DNA from: Meghimatium bilineatum
Taxonomy: Eukaryota; Mollusca; Gastropoda; Stylommatophora; Philomycidae
Direction of reading: 5' to 3'
Assembly: GCA_034231615.1 (NCBI GenBank)
Contig: CM067317.1
Location: 21,056,977 to 21,120,976 of the forward strand
Length of the DNA: 64,000 bases
Positions 30,424-41,167 of this stretch are shown here, piece after piece. The notes beneath the pieces are model-generated. The model did not search any database. It had not been told where the DNA came from and saw only the letters and a list, made by a program, of their open reading frames with translations. The position numbers and the translations under genes are program-made. Each line of letters starts with the position of its first letter. The first letter of the stretch is position 1.

Positions 30424-30903
30424 TGTCTTACTTATTCACCAGCTGTCTTACTTATTCACCAGCTGTCTTACTTATTCACCAGCTGTCTTACTTATTCACC
30501 AGCTGTCTTACTTATTCACCAGCTGTCTTACTTATTCACCAGCTGTCTTACTTATTCAACAGCTGTCTTACTTATTCACCAGCTGTCTTACTTATTCAAC
30601 AGCTGTCTTACTTATTCACCAGATGTCTTACTTATTCACCAGATGTCTTACTTATTAACCAGCTGTCTTACTTATCCATCAGCTGTCTTACTTATTCACC
30701 AGCTGTCTTACTTATTCACCAGCTGTCTTACTTATTCACCAGCTGTCTTACTTATTCACCGTCTTACTTATTCACCAGATGTCTTACTTATTCACCAGCT
30801 GTCTTACTTATTCACCGTCTTACTTATTCACCAGATGTCTTACTTATTCACCAGCTGTCTTACTTATTCACCAGCTGTCTTAATTATTCACCAGCTGTCT
30901 TAG
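30424..30903. repeat. Minisatellite, 20-bp unit, about 24 copies
   Basis: GTCTTACTTATTCACCAGCT is repeated, with variants AACAGCT, CAGATG and TTAACC. Two deleted 16-bp units (GTCTTACTTATTCACC, at about 30760 and 30816) fall within a duplicated block. Since 20 is not a multiple of 3 the reading phase rotates, yet all plus frames stay open, giving a 179-codon frame at 30364-30903. I do not regard it as a gene. Confidence 0.97.
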
Positions 30904-31224
30904 CACGAGAGTGCCTCAAAGACAGTGGAGTAAACCCCAACAGAAAATCAGGGAGAAAATCATATGACAGTCGATGGCATATAAAACCATCTTCTGCAGT
31001 TTTTGCGTGTTTCCAAGCGTATTGGCGTTGCCTTTCCTTTAGAATTAATCAACAGAGCCGAAAAGGAATTAGTACAAATGGATACTTTCTCAATAAAAAG
31101 AATCATGTGTGAAACATGTGTCTCGATAATTTATTTGAGGTTCATTTGAAATTTTACACTGGTCTACTTCCTGACCATCTATAAAGACGCATGCGCAAAG
31201 GCCATCATCAATATGCACATTTAT

Positions 31225-32078
31225 ACATACAATCAATAACCAATTGCAAGAACATATGAACATACTCCATACAACATGTCAAAAATTCAACATGAAGATT
31301 AATACTGAAAAGATAGAAATAATGGAAATAGCAAAGAAAGAAAGAAATATCACCATCGACGAGAAACACCTTAAACAGTTAAATGAGTGCACCTAATTAT
31401 AAACATTATATCGAGTGAGGGGAAAACAAGTCATCATCATCAAGTGCCGTCTCCGCAACGAAGGTTGGCTGCAACGTATCTCCAACATCTCCTGTCTCTT
31501 GTCTTGGTGGTGCACTCTGCTAGACTGTAACCTGTCCATCGTGTAAAGAGGTAAAACAAGTAAAGAGATACAAAACATACCAGATCCTAAAACAGGTGAC
31601 TCGTATTTTCAAGAATAAAAATGTAAACATAGACACTAAAGTTGCATTATACAGGACTATTCCATCACTGTGCTACCAGTGCCAAACCTGGACAATGACA
31701 GCTCAAGACAAAAGAAAAATAGTGACAGCAAAAATGACATGTCTACGAAGATACTCGGAGTGACATTAAGAGATAGAATTAGAAACGATAACATCCTTCA
31801 GATAACCAAAACAATACCAGTATTGAAACACATTAAAAGACAACAGATCAAGTGGTTTTCACACGCTTCAAGAGTACCAACAGATAGCATGCCCCAAACG
31901 GCTATGACACATAGACATAATGCTATAAAGCCAGAAGCAGATCATGTAAAAGATGGATCACAGAAATCAAAGAAGCCACAGGAACAAGCTTACAAACAGC
32001 GCACAAGAAGGCCATCTCCAGAGAACTCTTCCACCCCTGACGCTGCAAGGTAAACAAGGGACACAGCTTATAGATAGA
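31225..32078 (+). mobile_element. LINE relic, family L1, RT end to 3' tail, with nested insertion
   Basis: The plus strand reads NNQLQEHMNILHTTCQKFNM, KINTEKIEIMEIAK (31230-31330) and HLKQLNECT, stop. It resumes after the insertion (31431-31547) with YQILKQVTRIFKNKNVNIDT, KVALYRTIPSLCYQCQTWT, LRDRIRNDNILQITKTIP and IKRQQIKWFSHASR. It ends with a STPDAAR tail near 32053 and (GATA)n. This is the post-palm and C-terminal region of an RTE-like ORF2 protein, 5' truncated and frame-shifted. It is the longest L1 copy here and the reference for 5693, 6240 and 19308. Confidence 0.88.
31431..31547 (-). mobile_element. C-type retroposon nested in LINE L1, with TSD
   Basis: The insert starts (TCATCATCATC) and ends CTGTAACCTGTCCATCGTG. 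The flanks GAGGGGAAAACAAG (31417-31430) and GAGGTAAAACAAG (31548-31560) form an approximately 13-bp target-site duplication. The trinucleotide (GATGATGA)n tail lies at the 3' end on the minus strand. Similar copies are at 5222-5340 and about 44039-44160. Confidence 0.82.
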
Positions 32079-32170
32079 TAGATAGACACAAGAAGGCCAT
32101 CTCAGAGAACTCTTCCACCCCTGACTACGCAAGGCAAACAAGGGCCACAGCGTATATATAGATAGATAGA
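32079..32170 (+). mobile_element. Second partial 3' tail of LINE L1 in tandem
   Basis: ACACAAGAAGGCCATCTCAG, then GAACTCTTCCACCCCTGAC and ACAGCGTATATATAGATAGA repeat the last 75 bp of the preceding copy directly after its (GATA)n tail. Either a tandem duplication or a second integration at the tail would explain it. Confidence 0.85.
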
Positions 32171-32289
32171 TTAATAATCATGTCATTAGAAACGGTATTA
32201 ATGCACCAATCAGCACCAGGAATTCCCTACGCAGAACGAAAAAATTCAAAAATGCAAATACCTTTGCGTACCTCCGCGCACTTTATCGA

Positions 32290-32885
32290 ATACCACAACA
32301 ATCGGCAAGGATGTCGCCCTGCTCATTGCTCGCGCTAGTGCAGCTTTGCTCGAATGTCTGGTATTGGTCATGGTTTAAACCTGCAAACCAAACTTTATAC
32401 CAGATATACCTTCTATATGACGCCGAATTCTGGACTGTATTTGATAAGCATCCATGGAAGATGAACTCTTTTCACCTGCGGCGTCTGAGAAATCTTCTTT
32501 CAGTACGTTTGCAGGTCCGCATCCCATGTAGGGAGATTATTGAAAAAATGTAAGATGGAAAACATCTATGCTTTGTTGACCACGTCTCAACATCATTGAG
32601 ATGATCACATTGTTGTATGCCAGACGAGCGTCTTCCAAATAGACTGTTCTTTTGTGAAATGTGTGCAGGTAACAAGAGAAGTCCAGAAGAAGCGCTTCAA
32701 TGACTAACTGAAGACATCTTTCAAGCACTGCAGTATTGACCCACACTCTTGATAAACTCCAGTTCTTGACCACCAAGCCTAGAACCGTCAGATTAGAGCA
32801 GGTATTACAAAATTCTAAACAGGGTGGAATATTACATGCGATTCAAAAGAGACATAAACAACGAAAGGAAAGACTAAACTGTTTT
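32290..32885 (+). mobile_element. LINE relic, family L5, post-RT region to C-terminus
   Basis: In changing frames the plus strand gives IARASAA-like then NLQTKLYTRYTFYM, and YDAEFWTVFDKHPWKMNSFH LRRLRNLLSVRLQ (where other LINEs have 'YgcEtWTvy..h.k.ln.fH.rcLR.iL.I.Wqd'). Near 32670-32870 follow GNKRSPEEALQ-like, THTLDKL and LQNSKQGGILHAIQ-like segments of the basic tail. Frame changes every 60-100 bp mark an old copy. Confidence 0.75.
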
Positions 32886-33081
32886 CCCTCATCTCAAGAT
32901 TTACTACATTCCTGATCATACTGGAACAGGTCTTTCGAAGCCCAGATTTGACTCATCAGTAATCGGAAAACTCACAAACATTCAAACTAAACTTGACCTT
33001 TCTTAATGTCATTCTCATCTTTGCGAAGAAGAAATATCAATCACATACATAAACTCTCACTCAAAAACGTTACTCTACACA

Positions 33082-33084
<3 letters not shown>

Positions 33085-33114
<30 letters not shown>
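33085..33114. repeat. (TA)n microsatellite at LINE 5' truncation point
   Basis: A short TA tract lies immediately before the I-clade-like LINE relic at 33115. Confidence 0.95.
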
Positions 33115-33117
<3 letters not shown>

Positions 33118-33810
33118 GTTAGTGAGAATACCAAAGAGGGGGATGTGATTATATACACTAATGGATCTGTGATTAGACATGTTCGCAGTGCTTGGGCTTT
33201 CACAGCTCAGTGCGCAGGTAAAACAATCAGGGAGAAGAGTGGTGCATTTGCGGTCACTACGAGTAGTATGACCATGGAGACTATGGCGGTAACCAGAGTT
33301 ATTTAAGTGGGTATGCCCACAGAAAGTAACGCAGGTCTGCATCTTGAGTAACTCTATGAGTATGATTAGGAAGGTACAAGTGGGTCTCGTTCGCGAACAG
33401 TGGATTGAGACCTTGAGAAAGACGAGGCTGAAAGTAGTTACATTTATTTTTGTGCCGGGACATGTGGGTGTTTAAGACAATGAAACAGCGGATCAACTGG
33501 CATCATGCGCGATTGTGGCAATGGGTTATGGGGCAATGGATCTCGCTGACGTTTTGAACTTATTAAGAGATATAGCACGCGAGAGTGAGACTAATGTGGA
33601 TGATGATTCCTTTTCAATGGCCAGGATTAAAGATCATGGACTGAAATCCGGTGTTGCTAGAAGTGAACATTTTGGAGGGCGCAGAAGAATGATGATCAAC
33701 CAGCATAGGACCGGTACTGTCAGCAGATGTTTAATGGTGGATACACTCAAGGAGAGATCGGAGCTACTATGGACGTGTCCAGTTTGCAGAGATGATGATC
33801 CGACGACTTA
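33115..33810 (+). mobile_element. I-clade-like LINE relic: RNase H domain and C-terminus, copy 2
   Basis: The plus strand starts LVSENTKEGDVIIYTNGSVI RHVRSAWAFTAQ. The first RNase H acidic residue is Asn in YTNGS, as in copy 1. TSSMTMETMAVTRVI follows (the Glu-containing helix). After frame changes come KTRLKVVTFIFVPGHVGV (about 33420-33475) and DNETADQLASC (about 33477-33510), the GHxGxxDNExAD block carrying the last catalytic Asp. Then a 120-codon frame (33515-33877) ends in TLKERSELLWTCPVCRDDDP. The same C-terminal pattern (ERxExLWxCPxC) recurs at 60815-60900. A GT-rich tract follows (33815-33870). Confidence 0.88.
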
Positions 33811-33877
33811 CTCACGAATTTATGTGTGTGTGTGCGTGCGTGCGTGTATGTACGTGTGTGTGTTTATAAACGCATAG

Positions 33878-34394
33878 AATTATTATACATGTGTGAAAAT
33901 TAATAAAGATACAGATTCGCATTATTTCTTGCCTGATTAGTCCCAAAACCAGGAAATATAAAATTACGGACTCAGGTTGTCTCTGTGAACAACAGTGGGA
34001 TCTTGCATATCAAATTTCGCAGATTGTGCTAATCATGTTTTGTCTAAAATTGAGAGCTGATGTTTCAAAGAAAATGATTTAAAAATCATTGCAAACCTGC
34101 ATGAAATCTGAAATAGCGTGTGCTTGCACGCCATATTGAAATAATCAATCATGTTAGAGTAAGGTAGCTTCCTGTTTATTTTGACGTACACTTCCCTAAA
34201 ACCATGCCATCTTAATATGAATACTGTATATATATATATATCAAAGCAGATCTGTATTCATCACGTTGACAGAATGTGATAGGTTTTGTAGATTGTTCTG
34301 TTCGGAGTTCCTATTTCCTACCATACTGTTTTTGCTGAACGCTACTTTATTATCGATTTGTCCTGTATGTAACAGATAATTTTATTATATTTAG
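33878..34394. other. No recognisable feature
   Basis: AT-rich with a short (TA)n at about 34227-34241. Nothing else was seen. Confidence 0.45.
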
Positions 34395-34399
34395 ACCAG

Positions 34400-34930
34400 C
34401 ACGTTTGTGTGGGAACCACTACCTGAACTTCCAGTTTAAGGTGTAATAAACTAGGACATGAACTTCTAGTTTAGGGTGTATAGAACCAGGACCTGAACTT
34501 CTAGTTTAGGGTGTAAGAAACCAGGACCTGAACTTCTAGTTTAGGGTGTAAGAAACCAGGACCTGAACTTCTAGTTTAGGGTGTAAAAACCAGGACCTGA
34601 ACTTCCAGTTTAAGGTGTAAGAAACCAGGACATGAACTTCTAGTTTAGGGTGTATAGAACCAGCACCTGAACTTCTAGTTTAGGGTGTAAGTAACCAGGA
34701 CCTGAACTTGTAGTTTAGGGTGTATAGAACCAGGTCCTGAACTTCTAGTTTAGGGTGTATAGAACCAGGACCTGAACTTCTAGTTTAGGGTATACAGAAC
34801 CACGGCCTGAACTTCTAGTTTAGGGTATACAGAACCACGGCATGAACTTCTAGTTTAGGGTGTATAGAACCAGGACCTGAACTTCTAGTTTAGGGTATAC
34901 AGAACCACGGCCTGAACTTCTAGTTTAGGT
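34400..34930. repeat. Minisatellite, 33-35-bp unit, about 15 copies
   Basis: CCAGGACCTGAACTTCTAGT plus TTAGGGTGTATAGAA is repeated. Two sub-types alternate in blocks: GTGTAAGAAACC on the left and GTATACAGAACCACGG on the right. Confidence 0.95.
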
Positions 34931-35420
34931 TATAACGAAAACGTACAATGTCCTTTTACTATGCATGTCGTATGAGGAGACTAAGGAAAGTTTTGAAAGT
35001 GCTACAACTTCTTATCTGTGCAAAAACATCGCCACTGCATCTCGTCTTAATTTTGTTACGTTTCACCTCTGTTAAATAGTCCCCAAGAATGTTTAAAATA
35101 TGCAGGAAAGCAAATAGTGAACCTCTGTCCTTCTACCTTCTATAGCAGACTCCTATGTGGTGGAGGGGATAGATCTAACAGAAGAATAATGAACTAGGTG
35201 GCCCAGAAGTATATGTTCCAGGCAGAAAGTGACGATGCTGTGATACTGGATGTCACTTTTCGGGGACTAACCATGCATCCATATCACATGCCACCTCTGT
35301 TACTTACCTGATGAGAACCTGTGTTTTTATCAGAAAGGTTATGGGCTGTCAAGAACTACCTGCTCACAGCTAAAGGGCTTATTTCATAATCATCATCAGC
35401 GTCATTTAGAATTGCAACTA
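34931..35420. other. No recognisable feature
   Basis: Nothing supported. Confidence 0.45.
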
Positions 35421-35427
35421 AAGTTTT

Positions 35428-35652
35428 GCTCAGACAAATCAGTGCTGACATTGTTCAGACAAATCAGTGCTGACATTGTTCAGACAAATCAGTGCTGACA
35501 TTGTTCAGACAAATCAGTGCTGACATTGTTCAGACAAATCAGTGCTGACATTGTTCAGACAAATCAGTGCTCACATTGTTCAGACAAATCAGTGCTCACA
35601 TTGTTCAGACAAATCAGTGCTCACATTGTTCAGACAAATCAGTGCTCACATA
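35428..35652. repeat. Minisatellite, 25-bp unit, 9 copies
   Basis: CAGACAAATCAGTGCTGACA plus TTGTT is perfect in the left five copies. The right four carry CTCACA instead of CTGACA. One G-to-C change thus splits the array into two homogeneous halves. Confidence 0.97.
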
Positions 35653-36130
35653 CATGCGCACTAAATACTCACAATTCATATGACCACCAATATCGATGTG
35701 CACAGTGGCTTTGTAGACACCTAGTACTATCACATACACACGTACCACTATCTTTCAATTACATGAGGGGAGGGGAAACAAGACCTCCACCTTTCTACTA
35801 TAAACGTCTTCAATGTGTGTCTTTGAATACAATCGACTAGAACATATTCCCCAAGAATGTCCACAATATGAAATGCCGATGCAAATACAATGGCAGAGAG
35901 AAAAGAATTGTGGAAAAAAACTCTACCGACGTCTATAGTAGTTACCACAAATAAGGAAAGATTTATAGAAAAAAAATACTTGATCTAAACGCATTCCGAG
36001 CGAACGAAAGAAGGAAATATCGACTTATATTCTCCTATAAATTTGGACATCCATGTTGTCTCGACAACAACACATTTGCCTTTAAAAAATAGCTTTAAAT
36101 ATTAATATTTGTCTATAATAATCATAAGGC
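35653..36130. other. No recognisable feature
   Basis: Nothing supported. Confidence 0.45.
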
Positions 36131-36134
36131 TAAA

Positions 36135-36300
36135 GGGAATTTAACCAGGTCCGTTCCTTGGCACCGAAGCGTGTTACAACTCAAGTAAACAGGTTTTCCG
36201 TACATGACCAACCACACCCCCCCCCCCCTAAGAGATGCGATTTTGTCAAGACATCCATCCTGTGCACTCTAGTGGCTTAGAACCGACCAATCGAGACAAG
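36135..36300 (-). mobile_element. SINE-2 (tRNA-like), copy 2
   Basis: GGAATTTAACCAGGTCCGTT, AACTCAAGTAAACAGGTTTT, CCGTACATGACCAACCACA and then a C-run align with 36505-36640 and 13885-14030. The B-box-like GGTT(C/A)AATTC is on the minus strand. Confidence 0.6.
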
Positions 36301-36504
36301 AACTATTACAACAACAACGAACATCCCGTACAAGTATTGAAGTATCCTCAGTAACAACAAACATATAACATCCGTATATGTACTATAAGGAAATATATGC
36401 CTGCTTATAAACATAAATAACAGACAGCACACAATGTTGCTTCAAATAATTGCTTATACAAGTAAATTCAAGTTGGAAGCATGAGAATACATGAAAATAA
36501 TTCG

Positions 36505-36640
36505 TACGGCTGACCAGAATTGAACCAGGTCAGTTCTAACGGAACCGAATCGCCTTGCAACTCAAGTAAACAGGTTTTCCGTACGTGGCCAACCACATCC
36601 CCCCCCCCCCAAAAAAAGATTCAATTCACATGAGCCTTTA
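36505..36640 (-). mobile_element. SINE-2 (tRNA-like), copy 3
   Basis: On minus, GACCTGGTTCAATTCTGGTC carries the B-box-like core. TTGCAAGGCGATTCGG and TTAGAACTGACC precede it. The other end is a C12 run (36600-36611), also present in copy 2, so the homopolymer is part of the element. The region is otherwise non-coding. Confidence 0.65.
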
Positions 36641-36879
36641 GAATTATTTTTATTTATCTTCATGCTTCCTACTTGAATTTACTTGTCTACGATAGAGATT
36701 TATATTCATATTTTTCTATTATAATAATTATATATTGTTCTACCACAGGTTTGAGTTTTATCAATCTATCTATGTTCCTTCCTCGCTGAATACGATGCAT
36801 AGAGCAGAGACCAGTTATCCCCAGTTCGAGCGATGTAATGCTAAATATGTGTAATTCTTGTATGTTTTTTGAGAAGACC

Positions 36880-37065
36880 CATAGTCATACATTTGATTGA
36901 TGTTCCGTGAGTCTCTCTTGTTCTTCTTGTTTTTCCTTTGCCATCTGGTACCCATTTTAATGCTTGTAGTGGCAGCCTGTTTTTTGTTCACTCTAAGTAC
37001 GTGTCCGACATACGCCCATAGTTTTCTTCTTATTGCTATAGAAACATATTACTGTTTCTTCTTCT
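36880..37065 (-). mobile_element. LINE post-RT fragment (WAYVGHVLRV type)
   Basis: Joining two frames, the minus strand gives KLWAYVGHVLRVNKK, AATTSIKMGTRWQR and KNKKNKRDSRNI (about 37025-36900). This matches the 'rw.yiGHvLRm........W.p.GkR.RGRPr.t.rR' region. It lies just beyond the LINE tail at 37075-37810 on the same strand but belongs to a different family. Confidence 0.6.
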
Positions 37066-37074
37066 TCTACTTTC

Positions 37075-37810
37075 TGTCCTCATGTACCTTTCGGTGTTGA
37101 GGGGAGAGTGAGTGCACGGTCTTTTGCCCTTCTATTTGCCTCATCTGCTGTTATATTTCCGAGTGTCTCTAATACACTATCTATCCACCTTTTACGAGGG
37201 CGTCCAATAGGTCTCCTGTTTTCGTATCGTTTGTTAAGTGTTTTTTGGATAATACTTTGCTCTTTCTGTCTGGTTATGTGGCCGTACCATTTAACTTGTT
37301 GTTTCTGTATGTATTCTATTGTTGGCTTGATCCCTAATTGTTTCCTTAGTGCTTCATTCCTGATTTTGTCTCTCAAGCTAACTCCAATCATACGTCTCAC
37401 ACATTTCATTTCAGTGGTGTTAATCTTATGTATTGTTCTAGAATCTAATGTCCAAGTTTGACACTTTTATTACTGTTTGGTGTCTTCTCTTATTTGCATG
37501 TTTGACTTGGATTCTTCCCAATCAATATTTCAAAGTTTTCTAAGACATATATTCTCAAATGAATTTAATTTCTTCTCTAGTGATTTTGTTATTTTCCAAC
37601 CTTTTGCAACCGTATATTACACTTGGAGTTAAACAGTCGTAGTTTTGTATGTTTATTTATTGATGTTGATTTCCATATGTTTGTTTAGTGCACTTGATGC
37701 CAGAGCAATTCTGGTAGAAATCTTTTGTTGTATCTCTATTTTGTGTCATTTTTCTGCCTAAATAGTTCTAGTTATCAACTGTCTGAATTGTTTCTCCGCT
37801 GAGAATGATT
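37075..37810 (-). mobile_element. LINE relic, family L6, post-RT region to C-terminus
   Basis: The longest clean frame is 109 codons (37409-37080): MKCVRRMIGVSLRDKIRNEA, YIQKQQVKWYGHITR, PIGRPRKRWIDSVLETLG and AKDRALTLPSTPKG, stop. Upstream on minus (37480-37440) is NLDIRF.NNT, where other copies have a 'CEtWtl....' block. Near 37690 is ISTRIALASSALNKHMEI. It is therefore at least 730 bp of an RTE-like ORF2 3' region, with frame changes in the upstream half. Confidence 0.87.
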
Positions 37811-37825
37811 TTAAAATTGTATCTT

Positions 37826-37985
37826 CTTCTTCAGCGTTCATTCTCAAACTGCCGATGGATCTCCCTTGTAGCAGGACATGGTCCTACTAGATTCCCAGCA
37901 GGATGTAGTCCTGAGAATGGAATGCGTTGTGTCGCCGTTTTGTTTGCGCCAATGGTCCGACACATCCGTCTTCGGTGGGAAATTT
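37826..37985 (-). mobile_element. E-type retroposon, reference copy
   Basis: TTCTTCTTCAGCGTTCATTC (the (GAA)n tail reversed), CTTGTAGCAGGACATGGTCC, CAGCAGGATGTAGTCCTGAG, AATGCGTTGTGTCGCCGTTT, and GGTCCGACACATCCGTCTTC run in order. The last phrase is the TCGGATGTGTC core of the B type on the other strand, so B and E share the 3' end. About 150 bp, non-coding. Confidence 0.8.
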
Positions 37986-38375
37986 TATTATATTTCCTGA
38001 TCTTAGTCTTCGAGGTGTCAACTTGAAGGCCAATTTTTTCTGAAATTCGCCAAAGTATTCTGTTTGCGTGTATCTGCGTATAAGCGCTCGTGTGTGTGTT
38101 AAATACGTTTGTAAGACATGGCCCATCCCAATCAGTGTTGAAGAGAAACTGTATGGCACAGTGGACACTAAAACAGACAGCAGCCTATATCATAGAATCC
38201 GGAGTCCCAACCTGACTGAGTAATGATCGCCGAAGAAGAAGAAGAAGAAGAAGAAATTAGTTTGTGGATGTCTTTGTGTTTGTGTGTGTATTTTCTCGTG
38301 TCCATGTCTGCATATCCGTATATTGTTGTGTGTATTTCTCTATCTCTCTGTGTGTGTATGTGTCTGAGTTTGTAA
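37986..38375. other. Unassigned, (GAA)n at 38233-38256 and a GT-rich tract
   Basis: The (GAA)8 run may be the tail of a plus-strand retroposon ending there, but the sequence before it did not match the B or E types. GT-rich sequence follows (38264-38368). Confidence 0.4.
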
Positions 38376-38514
38376 ATGGGTGTAGTAGGGGATACCCAGA
38401 AATTACGAAACATTTCTTTGACAATTTTGGCCCACCCCTCTTGTCAATAACCTTCAAAAAAATATAGGGACCACGTTCCTAATTCATTATGTCCCAAATA
38501 GTTTAACACCCACT

Positions 38515-38695
38515 CTCTCACCACATTCAAACCCCCCCCTTTTTTTTTCTTTGTCAACAGCTGTCAAACCTTTCCAGCACAATCCCTCCCCCCTTTTCAT
38601 TAACAACTGTCAAACCTTTCAGCACACTCCCCCTTTTCTTTGTCAACAACTGTCAAACCTTTCCAGTACTCTCCCCTTCCCCCTATTACTGTTGA
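38515..38695. repeat. Tandem repeat, about 45-55-bp unit, 3 copies, with C-runs
   Basis: CAACAGCTGTCAAACCTTTC followed by CAGCACA and a C/T-rich TCCCCCCTTTTC block recurs at about 38560, 38602 and 38647. Confidence 0.75.
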
Positions 38696-39230
38696 CATAA
38701 TATATAGACTGCCTTTAGTGTATGTGTGTCTATATATGTGTGCTTTGTGCATGCATGTATCCATGTGTGTTTGTATATGTACGTGTACACGTTTGTGAGC
38801 GCCGGCGTTTGTGTCAGTGTGTAACGAGAAAACTCTAAATGTCAATATTCAACATGGCAGATTGAATAGAGTGAAGATTTCTATAACCTTGGGGATTGTA
38901 ATAAGGCGGCGGAATATACAAACAGCACACGCTGTGTTTACGAGGGAGAGTGACAGAAGGGAAGACGGTTTAAGAGAGAAAGAAAGAGAGGGAGAGATAT
39001 GGAGAGATATACACACACAAAAATGAGGTTTGAAATGACCTCAAACATAATCAAGATGTGGCTGTGTGGGCGAGGAGAAACATGTCTGTAAACTATGTGG
39101 GTAAACAACTAGAGCCTATCAAGTGTTTGTTTTGTTGAAAAACACGCCATGGCTACAATGTGGATCGATATTGTCAGACTTAGCAATACATATGTTCGCC
39201 ATCATTGATTTTCTTATGATGGTCATCTTT
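38696..39230. other. No recognisable feature
   Basis: GT-rich at 38715-38820 and GA-rich at 38945-39010. No gene. Confidence 0.45.
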
Positions 39231-39237
39231 TTTGTTC

Positions 39238-39400
39238 GTTCTCAGAATCCTGCAGATTACCAGGATGTAGTCCTGGGAAGTGAAACGGGTTTGTCATGGT
39301 TTACGGTCTTGCTACGATATCTGCGTCTTACGGCCTAATACATCCGACTTTAGCACAGCTTAAAGGTCGCACTGGTCTTCTCTAGGATGGGACAATGGAT
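39238..39400 (-). mobile_element. B-type retroposon, 3' part
   Basis: TTCTCAGAATCCTGCAGATT, CAGGATGTAGTCCTGGGAAG, ATATCTGCGTCTTACGGCCT and ACATCCGACTTTAGCACAG are the reversed landmarks of 51980-52232. Confidence 0.8.
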
Positions 39401-39479
39401 GTAAAAATTGGACACTCAATGCAGACACATCAGTCAACTGCACTCCCAAAATATATTTAGGCACCTCTTAAGATATGAA

Positions 39480-39905
39480 CGACAGATATGTGACCGTCGG
39501 CAGATATCTTGAGCCCGATCGTGGCAGATCCGTGAACGTCGGTATATATCGTGAGCCCGATTACGGCAGATACGTGACATTCGGCAGATATCTTGAGCCC
39601 AGTAGTGGCAGATCCATGACATTCGGCAGTTATCTTGAGCCCAGTCGTGGCAGATCCATGACATTCGGCAGATATCTTGAGCCCAGTCGTGGCAGGTCCG
39701 TGACATTCGGCAGATATCTTGAGCCCGATCGTAGCAGATCCTTTATTCGGCAGATATCTTGTGCCCGATCGTGATAGATCCGTGACTTTCAGCAGATATC
39801 TGGAACCCGATCGTGATAGATCCGTGAACGTCGGCAGATATCTTGAACATTATAATGACAGATCCGTGAACGTTGGCAGATATCTTGAGCCCTATCGTGG
39901 TAACT
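39480..39905. repeat. Minisatellite, 42-bp unit, about 10 copies
   Basis: CGGCAGATATCTTGAGCCCG plus ATCGTGGCAGATCCGTGACA plus TT is repeated, with one deleted unit near 39745 that shifts the reading phase. The unit is a multiple of 3 with no stops, so the plus strand encodes a 14-residue repeat (GRYLEPDRGRSVTF) and the minus strand is open too. GATATCTTGAGCCCGATC-type segments recall partial dyads. I do not call a gene. Confidence 0.95.
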
Positions 39906-40027
39906 CACAATATCACTATTATTATCTTCCCTTGTGGGATTCCGACAACATACTGGCTTGTTCCTATTGTAATATAACGCTTATATTTATAATGAACACC
40001 AGTTGAGTAGAATTGTGTGTTATATTA

Positions 40028-40130
40028 CAGCGGTTCTCATCGTAGGCCACATTGATCCTAATGGGGCTATTGTGCTGTGCTGGGGGGGGGGGGGGGTTCA
40101 CAAAGAAACAGTTGGAGACTGTTAGGTTAT
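40028..40130 (+). mobile_element. Left end of a hAT-like MITE with a G16 run
   Basis: CAGCGGTTCTCATCGTAGGC, ATTGATCCTAATGGGGCTAT and a G run (40081-40096) before TTCACAAAGAAACAGTTGGA resemble the ends of 'CAGTGGTTCTCAACC' hAT MITEs. No GAGAACCGCTG end was found downstream, so it is truncated. Confidence 0.5.
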
Positions 40131-41165
40131 GGAGTTCGTCTAAAATCTATTTATTTAGACGATATCTAATGAAACACCATGTCATTAAGTCCTGAAGAAT
40201 GCTAACTAAATTTGTAACATATTATTAAGGTCCTGGCGGAAAGGGGCAGGGGGAGGAGGGGAGCCCGGAAGAACGTGTGTAACAAAAGGGAGCTTCGTAC
40301 TTTTAAAAAAAAAGAAGAGATTCGAACACACTTCATTAGTGTACTATGTTGAGACACATTTTAAAAATAATTTTGTACACTTTTCCATATGATTTCTCTT
40401 CTCCCTTATAATTGTTGTGCTAATTCTATTGTATTCAAACCTTAGCTTTGCTATACAAAGTCTATGGTATGAGACTTACTTCAGTCTGATGTATGTAAAT
40501 TATTCTAGTACTGTAGACTCCTAACATTGTTATATACAATTACAGTACATCCCCTTGGACGTCTGTGGGCCGATAGATAATGACACGGACGGCGGAAAAA
40601 CGTTCAGCTAGTATGAAAATGATAGTTTTCAAATTGGTGACCACCGCGCGGTATGATCATTGCTTATGAATATATTTTAACGTACCATTGACCTACTTAC
40701 TATATAGCTGCGGGCGTCGCGTTATATGGGTGAATAGTAATTCAGTGGAATTGGTAAAAGCACTAAACATTCGTTAAAATCTTCGAAACGTAATATGTCT
40801 GGCCATTGGTTCAAATTAAACTGCAACACAACGTATAACTGTTGTCTGTATTACAATCTGCTAGAAACATACCATCAATGTTCTGCTACCAAGAGAGATC
40901 CAACGGGAGTTTTAGAAACTACTCTACAAAAATTATGTCAAAAAATTAATATTTTTTATTTAAAGTATTTATCCACGTATCCATCCATGTATAACTTTTA
41001 ACACCTAGTAATATTTGATATTCGTCCTGCATAAGTGTTTCTGTTGCCCGAAATGAGAGTAACGAATAGCAACACTGTAATATGGCATGCATGTTATAAG
41101 AAGAAACTAGGATGTTTTTGGTAGGATGGGTTAGCTTACCTGCTCTATAGAATGTCAATTATATA
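40131..41165. other. No recognisable feature
   Basis: A short purine-rich stretch lies at 40236-40272. Nothing else was identified. Confidence 0.5.
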
Positions 41166-41167
41166 AA

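Noticed and set aside
30424..30903. Possible CRISPR-like array
   Set aside because: The repeats are directly contiguous with no unique spacers. It is a minisatellite in eukaryotic-type DNA, and the same holds for the other arrays.
30364..30903. 179-codon repeat-protein frame
   Set aside because: It results from the 20-bp array, and all three plus frames are equally open.
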